In this document: piece by piece, positions 24,619 through 34,194 of the stretch
Layout of the letters: each line of letters starts with the position of its first letter
How positions within the stretch are numbered: the stretch's first letter is position 1
NCBI GenBank assembly: GCA_040218535.1
Contig: JAVJRG010000008.1
Location: forward strand, 124,001 to 188,000
DNA: 64,000 nt
Reading direction: 5' to 3'
Origin: Lacipirellulaceae bacterium
GTDB taxonomy: Bacteria > Planctomycetota > Planctomycetia > Pirellulales > Lacipirellulaceae
The notes under the pieces: model-generated
Seen by the model: only the letters and a program-made list of their open reading frames with translations
What the model was told of the DNA's origin: nothing
Databases searched by the model: none
Program-made: the position numbers and the translations under genes

Positions 24619-27126
24619 CTACTGCGGTGCTGGAACAACGACCGCCGCCGGCGCTACATCGACGGCTTCCACCGCCCTTTGCTCTGGTGGCTGATTGCGA
24701 GCCTCCCAATCGACGACCTCACCACCGGCGCGTGTCGCGAAGGCGACCATCGCATCTTTCGCAATGCCGTTGCTGATCCGACTGACACTGCCATCGACAA
24801 ACGCCCCGAGGAACATCCCCTGCTCGTTCAGCAGCCCCTTGAAGGGACGCTCCGGGTTGAAAGGCAAGTCATCGGGTTTCATCCAATCGACGGCCACGTC
24901 CTTGTTCGCATGGACGAAACTGAGCGTGTTGGAAGTTCCGTCGGTGACGTGTCGGAAACCGATTTCCTCATCGCCGTCCCTCATGGTCCCTTCACCAGCG
25001 AGTGCCAAATAGCGAGTCTTCCCCTCGGCAGCCATTCCACTGGGGGATTTGAAGACCTCCGGCATTTGAGCGAGGAACTGTTTGTTGTGGTCGCTGTCCC
25101 AAGGCTCATCCATCCGAATGTTGTCGTGAATCCAACCGGCCTCCAAGTAGGGCAAGATCACGACTCTCCAACTGAGTATCGCATTACCCTCGTCGTCATA
25201 AACATTGTTGGGGAGTTTTCCCATGGCTGACTCATAATTGAGAATGGCGAGTTGAATCTGCCGCATATTATTCGTTTCTTGAGCCGTCTGCGCAGCCAAT
25301 CGAGCCGAGCTCACCGCAGGAATAATCATCGCTACGCCCAAGGGTGCCGCAGCCATCAGATTTCCGCTGCCGGGTAGCGAGTGATGCGACGTGAAATGGA
25401 AACCGTCGCTCTTGTGTGTCCAGGTCGAAACCCCTGGGCGGAGGTGCTTGGCGATTACTTCCACCGACGGCAACACCGTCGTATCAATATTGATGCCCTC
25501 GCGGCGCATTTCGCCCGACATCGCTTGCACGCCCATTTGCACCCACGGGTAGATCGATCGTACGAGTCGAGGTGTATCTACATAGAACATCACCGAAGGA
25601 GCATCGCTTGCTGAGAGCGGTTCGCGAACCACCTCGTTGTCTGCCAGCGAATCCTCGGCACTCCGCTCCAGCACATCGCGGACGGTCTGTGGCATAAGGC
25701 CGAAGACCATCCATTCGTCACTGACGCACCAGGCTGGGGAGAAGGGGAAGGCTTCGCCAACGATTTGTAATGAATAGATCGTATTATCACCAATCTTGGA
25801 TTCCTGAATCGTTGCCCCGCGACGACCGCCGCTGTTTTGGAATTCGCGGTCCATCTCTGCTTTGGCGAGCTGCATCAGCTTATCGATGGACTGGCTGAGC
25901 TTGCTTTGATCTTTCACTTTGACGGCAAGTGCCGAACCGAGCCACGAGCTCATCAGATCGCCACCGGGAAGATAAGCGATCCAAACGTCGTCAAGACTCT
26001 TCAGGATATCATCTCGAAGGTTCACGCCTGTCTGGCTCTCGACTTGCCACAAGCCCTGATCGAACTGTTCACGGGCTCGTGGTTCAAAGTCGCTGACGAT
26101 TCGCAGAGCCGTCTCGATGACTTCATCAACGTCGATCCGTTTTGCAACGGCTAGTAGCGGATCGATGGGGATCGCTTGGAGATCACGCTTCGAGAGTGGT
26201 TTGTAGGGCATCAGACCCAACACGCCGGTCCGCTGGCCGTCAGTTTTGAGATGCATCGTGGTCTTGCAAGCCGTCGCGTCGTAGCCGCTACGGGAGTGGA
26301 CCGCTTTGATGCTCATGAGACCAAGCTTTTCAGCAATGGCCCAGCCTTGTTCTTGTTCAGCAAACGGGCGGACTTTTTCCAAGACTGCCGTTACGTTGAG
26401 GTAGCCTAGTGCCAGTTCTCGTTCGATCGGATGCTCGTTACGAAGCTCGGTGAGCCAAGCGGGCGTTTTTCCCGCTTTCATTCGGTCGATGACTGTCTGA
26501 GGGGTTTTCTCACCGAGAGCAAGAATAAAGTACTCGTCTTTCCAACCCATCCGTACTGCGGGAGCCTCCGGCGGAGTTTGGGCTCGTTGCCAAGTAATGC
26601 CTAGCAGGTTCTCTTCACGGAACGCACGAGGCTCAAGAGCCATCAGGTTTTGAATGGCTTTTTCGATCTCCGCCTTCTTCTCGCCCGCATTGAGGATGAA
26701 AGCGGCGGAACCATCCAGCTTCTGCCCCTCTGGGCCGTTGTCGGAGAATTCAACATCTTCGATGTAAAGCACGAAGGGACGCAGCATCAGCCCTTTGATA
26801 ATCGGAGGCAAACTGCGGGCAAGTGCTTGCTCCTCGCGACCTCCTCGCATCGTTGCCATTCCAACGACTCGCATGATCTGCGATTCGACCTCCTCGGCCA
26901 GTCGTTGGATCTGAGGCTCTGCATAGAGTTGTTCGGTTTCGTTTTCGCTCTCAGGGTCGGGAGCTTGCTGGCCGGAGGAGGCCCCAAACCAGAGGCATTT
27001 CTCTGGAGCAACCGCCGACAGCGCTGGGTCTGGCGGCAGCGGGGCCCCGCCCAGTGGCATGGCACTTACGGTGCCGGCGAGAAGCAAGGTAATCCAGGTA
27101 AAACCAACAGCGGCTGTAGAGGCCAT
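24619..27126 (-). CDS. Large exported protein with C-terminal DUF1559 domain, 835 aa
   Basis: A signal peptide (MASTAAVGF to about residue 22) opens the protein, unlike typical DUF1559 proteins, which begin with a prepilin helix. The long first 600 residues are helical with repeated lipoprotein-like charge patterns (RAFREENLLGITWQR, EQGWAIAEKLGLMSIK). The DUF1559 module is C-terminal: AQETNNMRQIQLAILNYES (about 605-625), LSWRVVILPYLEAG, a glycine-rich core and the ending FVDGSVSRISNGIAKD. There is a P/A-rich tail. I chose ATG 27126, preceded by GGAG and giving the signal peptide; a 63-codon upstream extension has no such feature. DUF1559 proteins are abundant in Planctomycetes with unknown function. 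Confidence 0.78.
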   Translation of the reverse strand: MASTAAVGFTWITLLLAGTVSAMPLGGAPLPPDPALSAVAPEKCLWFGASSGQQAPDPESENETEQLYAEPQIQRLAEEVESQIMRVVGMATMRGGREEQALARSLPPIIKGLMLRPFVLYIEDVEFSDNGPEGQKLDGSAAFILNAGEKKAEIEKAIQNLMALEPRAFREENLLGITWQRAQTPPEAPAVRMGWKDEYFILALGEKTPQTVIDRMKAGKTPAWLTELRNEHPIERELALGYLNVTAVLEKVRPFAEQEQGWAIAEKLGLMSIKAVHSRSGYDATACKTTMHLKTDGQRTGVLGLMPYKPLSKRDLQAIPIDPLLAVAKRIDVDEVIETALRIVSDFEPRAREQFDQGLWQVESQTGVNLRDDILKSLDDVWIAYLPGGDLMSSWLGSALAVKVKDQSKLSQSIDKLMQLAKAEMDREFQNSGGRRGATIQESKIGDNTIYSLQIVGEAFPFSPAWCVSDEWMVFGLMPQTVRDVLERSAEDSLADNEVVREPLSASDAPSVMFYVDTPRLVRSIYPWVQMGVQAMSGEMRREGINIDTTVLPSVEVIAKHLRPGVSTWTHKSDGFHFTSHHSLPGSGNLMAAAPLGVAMIIPAVSSARLAAQTAQETNNMRQIQLAILNYESAMGKLPNNVYDDEGNAILSWRVVILPYLEAGWIHDNIRMDEPWDSDHNKQFLAQMPEVFKSPSGMAAEGKTRYLALAGEGTMRDGDEEIGFRHVTDGTSNTLSFVHANKDVAVDWMKPDDLPFNPERPFKGLLNEQGMFLGAFVDGSVSRISNGIAKDAMVAFATRAGGEVVDWEARNQPPEQRAVEAVDVAPAAVVVPAPQ

Positions 27127-27551
27127 TTTCTTTCTCCGATTTGAGTGGAAACTCGCTGAGCGATGAGAACCAGGTAGGCGGTCGATGGAAAGCATCCTCA
27201 AAACGTAGCAGAACGCCGTAAGAGGCTTCGTCCGAGAAGCGAAATACTTGCACACGAAATGGCAAACACCTCTGCGGTGATCCGCGAGCGACTTCCGTAA
27301 GTTTCTCCCTAACAAGCACTAATGTCAATTAGCGGAGGAAGCGATCGTCTCTAAATCATTTCTTAACGCAAGCTTCACCACTTCGCAGGTTTCTCTTAAC
27401 CGTGCGTTCACATAACCCTCTTAATCTCTCCGGCATCGCTTTTTGTCGCTTGAGGAGGGTTCTTAGGCGAAAGCGATTGGACGCCGCCAGATAGCACTTG
27501 CTTTTTTATCCCACCCGGCGTCTACCCCGCCTTTTTTGGAGAGATGGACTA
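27127..27551. other. 425-bp divergent intergenic region
   Basis: It separates the divergent DUF1559 and PEP-CTERM genes and carries both promoters. The only structure seen is a short inverted repeat, AACCCTC (27414-27420) with GAGGGTT (27455-27461). I see no gene or RNA signature. Confidence 0.5.
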
Positions 27552-28226
27552 ATGAAGAAGTTTGTATTTGCGATTTTCGCAAGCCTTGCTGTTCTGGCCG
27601 GTCAAGCTCAGGCAGCCTTCGACCTTCAGGTCACTGAGCTGTGGGCTGGTAACGATCCGAATCCAGATCTCACGGACGATTGGTTTGAGATAACAAATGT
27701 AGGCGATATGCCTTGGACGGCTGCCGTGGATGGGCCCATTTTTTATGATGACGATTCACAAGCAGCGGCTAGCGCTGCTGCCATCGAAGGTATCCCTTCA
27801 ATCGCCGCTGGTGAGTCGGTCATTGTTACCATCGGAACACTGATTGGTCCAATCGATTGGAACAGTGTTTGGGCCGGTTTAGCTCCCGCAGGAACTCAAG
27901 TTGGTTACGCTGATGGTAGTGGCCTTGGTGGTGGAAACGACGGTGCTACGATCTTTTTGGACGCTAACATGAACGGCCCTGAAGCAGGTGAAATCGTAGA
28001 CTTTGAAGGCTATATTGACGCCGACGGATCAGCCGGCCAATCTTACGACCCAGTCTTAGGTGCCTACAGCGTAATGGGTCAATTTGGCGCCGTTGGAGCT
28101 GGACCGAACAGCAACGGTCAGTTTGCCGTAGGTACGCCCGGTTCGGTACCAACGATCCCCGAGCCAGCTAGCCTGCTACTTGCTGCGATGGCATTCGCTG
28201 GAACGGCAATTCGTCGACGCAAGTAA
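27552..28226 (+). CDS. PEP-CTERM surface protein with lamin-tail-like domain, 224 aa
   Basis: The signal peptide is MKKFVFAIFASLAVLAGQAQA (1-21). The domain starting VTELWAGNDPNPDLTDDWFE has the lamin-tail (LTD) pattern of a short beta sandwich: DWFEITNVGD, then ESVIVTIG. The C-terminus has the PEP-CTERM sorting tag: IPEPASLLLAAMAFAGTAI followed by RRRK, the signal for exosortase cleavage and surface attachment. GGAGA sits before ATG 27552. A wobble-rich terminator follows at 28275. Role is probably an envelope or matrix component; ligand is unknown. Confidence 0.85.
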   Translation: MKKFVFAIFASLAVLAGQAQAAFDLQVTELWAGNDPNPDLTDDWFEITNVGDMPWTAAVDGPIFYDDDSQAAASAAAIEGIPSIAAGESVIVTIGTLIGPIDWNSVWAGLAPAGTQVGYADGSGLGGGNDGATIFLDANMNGPEAGEIVDFEGYIDADGSAGQSYDPVLGAYSVMGQFGAVGAGPNSNGQFAVGTPGSVPTIPEPASLLLAAMAFAGTAIRRRK

Positions 28227-28274
28227 ACGACTCCAATGATCGAGGGGACGAGAGCCACTCGTTTCAATAGCGAT

Positions 28275-28315
28275 GCCCTGGGTCCGGCGGCAAGCCGTCG
28301 GGCTCAGGGCATTTT
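28275..28315 (+). terminator. Intrinsic terminator with a 16-bp stem containing G-U pairs
   Basis: Left arm 28275-28290 and right arm 28295-28310 pair over 16 bp with a 4-nt CAAG loop. All three mismatches in the DNA palindrome are G-U wobbles in the plus-strand RNA, which favours a structure used on this strand. ATTTTC follows. Confidence 0.7.
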
Positions 28316-28362
28316 CTATAGCCATTGCTTCCAACAATAAGTCAATGCAAAAGGGTAAGATC

Positions 28363-29139
28363 ATGCTTGGTCTATCTCCGAATCGTCTTGCGACTCAACC
28401 ATTCTTGATTGTGGTCTTCGGTATGCTTGTCTCTTCGCAAGAGGCGGCTGCTGAGGATCTCCTCTTCGGCTTCAATTCGAATGGTCTAACAGGCTTGTCT
28501 ACGGCAGAGATTCCACTACAGGAGTCACAACTGAGCGTTTCGGCATTACCGCTTGGCACCGTTTTTAATGAGGTCGACAACTCGGGGCTTGGTATCGACT
28601 CGCGGAGTCTTTCCAGCGATGGCGACATCACCAAGCTGAATCGAATTGGTGGCGTCAACTCGCCCGATTTCGAAGCAATGACCTTCTCTTTCAGCCGATC
28701 TGGGGTCCTAGAGAGTATCAACCTTGACGGTTTGAAGGATGAGACGTTGGAGTATTTCTCGCTTGAGCTGCCGAATGGTGTTGCCTTGTCCTTGTTCGAT
28801 TTCGAAGTCGAGCTTCGGCTCAATCAACAAGGATTTCAACTATCGGATCTTGGTGTCCCCAATCCAACTCTTGCTGACGGATCGAGGGACGACTTTGTGG
28901 GATTGGATATCCCGTTTCTTGCAGGAGAAATCTTCACCCTAACCTATAGGGAAATCGACTATGACAACGCCGTGCTGCCGGGCTATCGTCCCGAAGATGA
29001 CTTTGGTAGGCCGACCGGCGACTTGCCAAATGGGGCTCGTCTGCAAGGACTTGGATTTACGACGGTACCGGAACCACATGCTTGCTGGTTGATCCTCGGT
29101 TTGGCGCTTTCGTCAATCGTGTTTAGATCAAGCGAGTAG
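28363..29139 (+). CDS. Exported PEP-CTERM-like protein, 258 aa
   Basis: A signal-like hydrophobic segment (residues about 10-26, PFLIVVFGMLVSSQEAAA) and a C-terminal tag VPEPHACWLILGLALSSIVF suggest an exported, PEP-CTERM-sorted protein. The tag is degenerate: it ends FRSSE instead of an Arg/Lys-rich run. The central part is probably a beta sandwich (FSLELPNGVALSLFDFEVEL, then FLAGEIFTLTY). No named family is recognised. I chose ATG 28363, with AGGG 8 bases before it; the frame opens earlier inside the preceding terminator. It lies close to the other PEP-CTERM genes. Confidence 0.7.
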   Translation: MLGLSPNRLATQPFLIVVFGMLVSSQEAAAEDLLFGFNSNGLTGLSTAEIPLQESQLSVSALPLGTVFNEVDNSGLGIDSRSLSSDGDITKLNRIGGVNSPDFEAMTFSFSRSGVLESINLDGLKDETLEYFSLELPNGVALSLFDFEVELRLNQQGFQLSDLGVPNPTLADGSRDDFVGLDIPFLAGEIFTLTYREIDYDNAVLPGYRPEDDFGRPTGDLPNGARLQGLGFTTVPEPHACWLILGLALSSIVFRSSE

Positions 29140-29187
29140 CCAGCAGATGCCATCGATGCCTGGCGGTTACAGTCTAGGCGTTCTCGG

Positions 29188-30270
29188 CTATAGGTCGTCG
29201 ACTGACGCGAGCTCAGCTCCGTCGCGGCTGGAGAGAGCGATGTAAACCTCGAATGGGGTATCGTCGCTCAGGAAGTGAACGGAGCCGTCACACATAAGAA
29301 TGTTGACGCCCCCTGGATGGTCTGAGAACATCTCTTCTTTGGCGAAATGAACTTTTTCAGAGGGGTTGATCGCGGAGGTGTCACCGAGAGCGGGAGTTTG
29401 TGGAGTAACATCGATTCCGCTGATGTTCTTCTCGCTAGCCCATGCTCCTGAAAGTTCTTTGGTAGGAGTTTTGTTGGGCTGGCCCAGTGCGGTTAGTTCT
29501 TCTTCACATCCCTTGCCGGTCGATTCCACGACGATAAAGGTGTTGCTCAGACCATCGGTAATTTGACGTGCAGAAACGACATCTGCTGAGCATTCCTTTT
29601 GTGGGTTAAAGATGCAGTCGAAGTTCCCATCGTCCTGGCCGGACTCAATATCGAGCAGCACGCCGCGAAAAATCTCGAAGAACGAGCTGTCGGTTCTTGT
29701 GTACTCGACGCCATTAACTGGATTTTGAATCTCGGTTCCAGGCCCTTTGTTGCCCATGTAATCCATGCAGGCTAGGCCGTCACCACCAACGAGCGATCCG
29801 ATTCCTTCGATTCTGTCGTCCTCGCCACGAAAGACTTGCCGCCGTCCGGTACTAGGGCAGATGTAGGCAGGAATGACAGTATTCACAGGTCCCGTGAAAT
29901 CGGCCATGTTGTTGGGTTGCTGTCGCAGATCAACGGTGAAGTCGATCCGATCATAGAGCGGTTGCTGCTCCATGTAGGAAAGATGCCAGACGGGCCAAGC
30001 TAGGGCAGCGTTTTCTTTCAAGCCAGCCGGTTTGAATTGACCTGGGGGGAAGTTTCTGTTGGTGGACTCATAGTTTAGTAGTCCGAGGCCGATTTGTTTG
30101 AGGTTGTTCGTACACTGCGATCGTCGAGCGGACTCTCTCGCTGCCTGTACTGCTGGGAGTAGCAGCCCAACGAGAACGCCAATAATGGCAATTACGACCA
30201 GCAATTCAACGAGGGTAAATCCTCGTACAACTTGCGAACGAGACACGTTGGTTTTGCTTCGAAGAATCAC
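29188..30270 (-). CDS. DUF1559 protein with prepilin-type N-terminus, 360 aa
   Basis: Residues 16-36 are a type-II/IV pilin-like signal: GFTLVELLVVIAIIGVLVGL, with the G-F-x-x-x-E processing site. The rest is DUF1559: AARESARRSQCTNNLKQIGLGLLNYES, then FPPGQF, and the ending ILMCDGSVHFLSDDTP typical of the family. Many planctomycetes have dozens of such genes; they are thought to be pseudopilin-like surface proteins, but role is unknown. It starts about 60 bases after the LTD PEP-CTERM gene's stop on the minus strand, so the two are likely co-transcribed. Confidence 0.92.
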   Translation of the reverse strand: MILRSKTNVSRSQVVRGFTLVELLVVIAIIGVLVGLLLPAVQAARESARRSQCTNNLKQIGLGLLNYESTNRNFPPGQFKPAGLKENAALAWPVWHLSYMEQQPLYDRIDFTVDLRQQPNNMADFTGPVNTVIPAYICPSTGRRQVFRGEDDRIEGIGSLVGGDGLACMDYMGNKGPGTEIQNPVNGVEYTRTDSSFFEIFRGVLLDIESGQDDGNFDCIFNPQKECSADVVSARQITDGLSNTFIVVESTGKGCEEELTALGQPNKTPTKELSGAWASEKNISGIDVTPQTPALGDTSAINPSEKVHFAKEEMFSDHPGGVNILMCDGSVHFLSDDTPFEVYIALSSRDGAELASVDDL

Positions 30271-30332
30271 AGTGACTTCCTTCCTATGGAATTCTCTTGG
30301 GACAATTCGCTTCGAACGAATAATCAGAAGCG

Positions 30333-31628
30333 CTAAAGTGCACTTCTCTTGGGGCGAGATAGGCTGAGAGAGATGCTACAGAGCAATCCCAACAAGCAGG
30401 CAGTTGGCTCTGGCACTGCGTTCAAAGAGGCTGTGCCGGCCGGTGAGAAGGTTTCGCCGTAGTTGGCGGCCCATACGTCCAGGTCCTGGCGATCAACGAT
30501 TCGGTCGAAGAGCCCGTCCTCATCGGGAGTATCCCCGTGACGGCGGGTCGCATCATTGGCGACACCGTCGCGCTCGATCTGCTCGAAGCCGAAATTTTGC
30601 TGCCACATCAGGAAATCGCCACCGTCCACATCATTGTCAAATGAATTCGTGCTTTCGTCGTATTCAAAGTCACCATCAAGGACAAAGAGATTGGAAGCTC
30701 CTCGGGTGTTGACCATGGGGATTCCATAGGGTGCCCCCTGTGTGGTCTCGACAAAGTTGTCTGTCCCGATTGGCGGATCATGGAATGTACCGGCCTGACG
30801 ATAGTCACCCGACCCTGTTGATCCAGTTTGCCCGTCAGCAGTGAGATTCGAAGCGTGCCAGTCTCGCACTCCTGATCCGGTGCTATCGCCCCAACGCCCG
30901 ACATACTCGATTTCAAAGCCGGTATCGACGAAGACTGCTCCTGGCTCTCCGTTACCGCCGTTTCCAGGCAGCCCGTTACTGAAATTGATCGGTGCGTAAA
31001 GCCTTCCGTCTGACTCGCTTGCTTCGCTGTTCACGCCGATCGAGTCGAGGACAGTCCACCCGGTTGGGAATGTGTCGTCGCTCATGCCGTCGTCACCGTT
31101 GTCGAGGTCTTGATCGAGAACTGGTGCGGCCCCTGTGCCGATATCAATGAGCATGGCCGTGAAGCCGCTGTTTTCTATTTCTCCTTCTCCCCCGAGATCG
31201 GAGTGACCAATTGTGCTCGTGGGCCCAGATCCGAAATTCAACGCGGTTCCAGTATTCACCAAGACATTGGTTCCCGCCGGCTCGGGATCGTAGAACATGT
31301 CGCTGGCAGCCTGACGCAAGACGAGAAATCCGTTGCTGCCAAGCGACTGAGTGGTCAGATCGAAAATGTTTTCGATCACACCCGCATTCGAGGTCGCACT
31401 GCTCTCGTTCTCGAGAAAGATCAGGTATTGCCCGGCCAGCGAAGCACTATTGCTACCACGCAGTTCGATGTACTCGAAGACTTTGTCACCGGAGCTTCCC
31501 GGGGGATCAAAGTAAATCTCATTGATGTAGGTCTGTGCAGATAATTGCGCCCCATAGGAAGCAAAAGTAAGGACAGCAAATAAGAGCCAGCAAGTACCGT
31601 GACGAGGAGAGCCACCTAATTTCTTCAT
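30333..31628 (-). CDS. PEP-CTERM protein with lamin-tail domain and dockerin-like segment, 431 aa
   Basis: The signal peptide runs to about residue 32 (SYGAQLSAQ). A lamin-tail domain (TYINEIYFDPPGSSGDKVFE onward, 33-200) follows, the same fold proposed for the plus-strand gene at 27552. A planctomycete dockerin-like stretch occurs near 330-405: GGDFLMWQQNFG and DRQDLDVWAANYG, both with D-rich Ca-binding character. The tag VPEPTACLLGLLCSISLSL ends with RPKRSAL. I chose ATG 31628; the 17-codon longer form lacks a signal-like start. Probable cell-surface protein; function unknown. Confidence 0.85.
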   Translation of the reverse strand: MKKLGGSPRHGTCWLLFAVLTFASYGAQLSAQTYINEIYFDPPGSSGDKVFEYIELRGSNSASLAGQYLIFLENESSATSNAGVIENIFDLTTQSLGSNGFLVLRQAASDMFYDPEPAGTNVLVNTGTALNFGSGPTSTIGHSDLGGEGEIENSGFTAMLIDIGTGAAPVLDQDLDNGDDGMSDDTFPTGWTVLDSIGVNSEASESDGRLYAPINFSNGLPGNGGNGEPGAVFVDTGFEIEYVGRWGDSTGSGVRDWHASNLTADGQTGSTGSGDYRQAGTFHDPPIGTDNFVETTQGAPYGIPMVNTRGASNLFVLDGDFEYDESTNSFDNDVDGGDFLMWQQNFGFEQIERDGVANDATRRHGDTPDEDGLFDRIVDRQDLDVWAANYGETFSPAGTASLNAVPEPTACLLGLLCSISLSLSRPKRSAL

Positions 31629-31884
31629 GAAACAACGCCTGTGGGGTTGGAGACCTTGCGGAGGGCGACAACTGTACAACGTTCGTACCGTCTACAGCTT
31701 GAAGCCGAGCAACATAGGCATCGTTTGCGAGGTTTTGGTTAAGACAGAATGAATTTTTCATGCAGGAAAAGCAGCCAGTTTCGTCCTCATCTCATCTTCA
31801 TCATTTGTTCACAAACTTTTGGTTTAATCCTCATATTGGAGTTCTCCTCACATCGCTTCCCTTACGCAGAGCTGACCTACCGTG

Positions 31885-33483
31885 ATGGCATCCGTTCGCG
31901 TCTGTTGTGTCACCGCTTTCTGGTGTTTGACATTGTTGGGTTCCCAGCAGAGTCATGCCGACGCACTTGAGGCGAGACTTGCCTGGCGTATGCGGCCTCA
32001 GGTTGAGACCGTCGAGATCGCCGCGATTGACCAGTCGTCACAGCGTCTGTTCGTTACCACGGAGCAGGGGATCGTGAATCTCCGTTTGTCCGATGGGCAA
32101 CTGGCAAACGAGCGCCTTCCCGTGCCCGCCGGTTACCACGCCACGAGTGTTGCCGCCAGCGGAGGGCGGATCGCCCTGGCGTTGGCCGCTGAAGATAAGA
32201 GGCAAGCCGGGCGAATCGATCTGTTTGAATCCGCCACAGGTGAGTATCTCACTACCTTCCCTGCAGGCTCGCACCCCGACATGGTTTGCTTCACGCCTAA
32301 TGGCCGTTATCTGCTGTGCGCTAACGAAGGCGAGCCGACCGACGCTTACGACTACGATGGCGAAGGAAGCGTCACCGTGGTTGACTTGGCAGGTTCGCAC
32401 GACCTTGCGGCGGCAAAGGTCTCGCTGTGTGAGTTTACGGAGTTTAACTCGCAAGCCGAACAACTTCGGCAACGTGGCGTTCGCCTCTTCGGCCCCAGCC
32501 AGTCACGCCCGGATGGACATGCCACAGTTGCTGAAGACCTGGAGCCAGAATACATCACCTGTTCGCCTGACAGTCGACGTGCCTGGGTAACGCTGCAAGA
32601 GAACAATGCGATCGCGGAAATCGATCTCGCAACGGCTCGCGTGACAGCGATTCATCCTCTCGGTGAGAAAGACTTTCGGCACGTTCCGGTTGGATTGGCT
32701 GGCAACCCCGCCTACGCAACGACCGGGCTTGATGCGAGTGATGCGGACGAGCATCTCCAGGTGCAGCTCTGGCCAGTGAAAGCCAGCTACGAGCCCGATG
32801 CAATTGCCTCGTTCCAGCACGAGGGGCAGAATTATCTTGTCACTGCCAACGAGGGAGATCCCCGCGAATATGCGGCGTATCATGAAGCTGCACCTGCGTG
32901 CGAGCTGATCAAGCTCAAGCAGAAGTGGGATGATCGTGCCGCAGCACGGCACCTGATGCAGCCTGAGTACTTAGGGCGGCTGCAAGTTTGCATCGACCAG
33001 TGTGACCCGGATGGGGACGGCGACATCGATGAGCTTCACGCGTTCGGCACACGGAGTTTCTCGGTTTGGCGAGCTTCTGAGGGCAAACTCGAATTAGTGT
33101 TCGACAGCGGTAGCGATTTTGAACGCGTTCTCGCCATGCGAGCCATCCACGATGCCCTGCCGACGGAACTCGTTGACAATCGGAGTCATGTACGCGGACC
33201 AGAGCCTGAGGGAGTCGTGCTTGGTGAAATAGCCGGTCGGCGTTACGCCTTTATCGGATTGGAACGCGCCAGCGGAGTGATGGTGTACGACCTGACGGAG
33301 CCGCTCAGCCCAACCTTTTGCTGTTACATTCCTCCCGCGGAGGAGAAGGGTCTCAAGGACATTTCTCCCGAAGGCTTGGTGTTCGTACCAGCGGACGAGA
33401 GTCCCACAAGAGGTGCGATGCTTGTTGTTGCCAACGAGTTTAGCGCGACAGTCACAGCCTATGACTTGCGGTTGTCTAAATAG
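31885..33483 (+). CDS. Choice-of-anchor I domain protein, exported, 532 aa
   Basis: A signal peptide covers residues 1-27 (ending SQQSHADA). The rest looks like a beta-propeller: VTTEQGIVNLRL, MVCFTPNGRYLLCANEGE, LVTANEGDPREY, YAFIGLERASGVMVYDLTEP; the NEGEP/NEGDPREY pairs are signatures of the choice-of-anchor I family, often found next to phytase or alkaline-phosphatase domains. No PEP-CTERM tag is present here. Its ending NEFSATVTAYDL is the usual last blade. I chose ATG 31885; GTG 31882 is an alternative. It is convergent with the ABC ATPase gene, stop codons six bases apart. Confidence 0.8.
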   Translation: MASVRVCCVTAFWCLTLLGSQQSHADALEARLAWRMRPQVETVEIAAIDQSSQRLFVTTEQGIVNLRLSDGQLANERLPVPAGYHATSVAASGGRIALALAAEDKRQAGRIDLFESATGEYLTTFPAGSHPDMVCFTPNGRYLLCANEGEPTDAYDYDGEGSVTVVDLAGSHDLAAAKVSLCEFTEFNSQAEQLRQRGVRLFGPSQSRPDGHATVAEDLEPEYITCSPDSRRAWVTLQENNAIAEIDLATARVTAIHPLGEKDFRHVPVGLAGNPAYATTGLDASDADEHLQVQLWPVKASYEPDAIASFQHEGQNYLVTANEGDPREYAAYHEAAPACELIKLKQKWDDRAAARHLMQPEYLGRLQVCIDQCDPDGDGDIDELHAFGTRSFSVWRASEGKLELVFDSGSDFERVLAMRAIHDALPTELVDNRSHVRGPEPEGVVLGEIAGRRYAFIGLERASGVMVYDLTEPLSPTFCCYIPPAEEKGLKDISPEGLVFVPADESPTRGAMLVVANEFSATVTAYDLRLSK

Positions 33484-33489
33484 CTTCAG

Positions 33490-34194
33490 TCACGCCAATT
33501 CTTCGAGCCGACCTAAGTCCAACTGACAGCGTCGGCCCATCCGCTCCGCTAGTCGCTCGCTGTGGGTGACGACCACGAGCATTTTGCTCTTCTCACGTTG
33601 TAGCTCAAGTAGGAGCTCTGAGATCGAATCGGCGGTCGATTGATCAAGGCTGCCGGTTGGTTCGTCGGCTAGTAATAGAACAGGGTCGCGAACCAGAGCC
33701 CGGGCAAGTGCGACGCGTTGGCGCTCTCCTCCAGAGAGTTCTGCCGGGCGATGGGAAAGTCGTTGCTCAAGGCCGACTTGTGAGAGTAAGTCCTTGGCAA
33801 TTTCGACTTCTCTTTCTTCGGCAGTTCCCGTTGCCAGGAAGGAAATCAGTACGTTTTCCAGAACCGTGCATTGAGGCAACAGGTGATGCTCTTGAAAGAC
33901 GAAGCCAATTTTTTCCGAACGGTACTTGGCAAGTTCAGTGTCGCTCAATGAATTCGGGTCCACCCCGTCAACCGAAAGGCTGCCAGAGGTGGGCTCGTCG
34001 AGCGAGCCGAGCAACGCAAGCAATGTACTTTTGCCGCAACCGCTGGGACCAAGGATAGCGAGGTTCTCGCCCGGTGTGAGTGTCAGGGAGACGTCCCGCA
34101 GAACCTCTAAGGGCTCGGCAGATGTTGGGTAGCTCTTTGAGAGATTCTTTGCGATCAGTCCGCTCATGGCGACTATTGTGGCCTGCTCGTTCAT
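33490..34194 (-). CDS. ABC transporter ATP-binding protein, LolD/MacB-like, 234 aa
   Basis: This is the nucleotide-binding subunit of a lipoprotein-release or MacB-type exporter. It has Walker A GPSGCGKST (about 50-58), Q-loop FQEHHLLPQCT, signature LSGGERQRVALARAL and Walker B VLLLADEPTGSLD. LolD-type length and sequence fit. No FtsX/LolC-type permease is adjacent, unlike the efflux operon at 43-45 kb, so the partner is unknown. ATG 34194 or ATG 34167 (nine residues shorter) are both possible; neither has a convincing ribosome site. Confidence 0.88.
   Translation of the reverse strand: MNEQATIVAMSGLIAKNLSKSYPTSAEPLEVLRDVSLTLTPGENLAILGPSGCGKSTLLALLGSLDEPTSGSLSVDGVDPNSLSDTELAKYRSEKIGFVFQEHHLLPQCTVLENVLISFLATGTAEEREVEIAKDLLSQVGLEQRLSHRPAELSGGERQRVALARALVRDPVLLLADEPTGSLDQSTADSISELLLELQREKSKMLVVVTHSERLAERMGRRCQLDLGRLEELA

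Noticed and set aside
33490-34194. ABC ATPase as part of the 43-45 kb efflux operon
   Set aside because: It lies 9 kb away, with intervening genes on both strands, and that operon already has its own ATPase.
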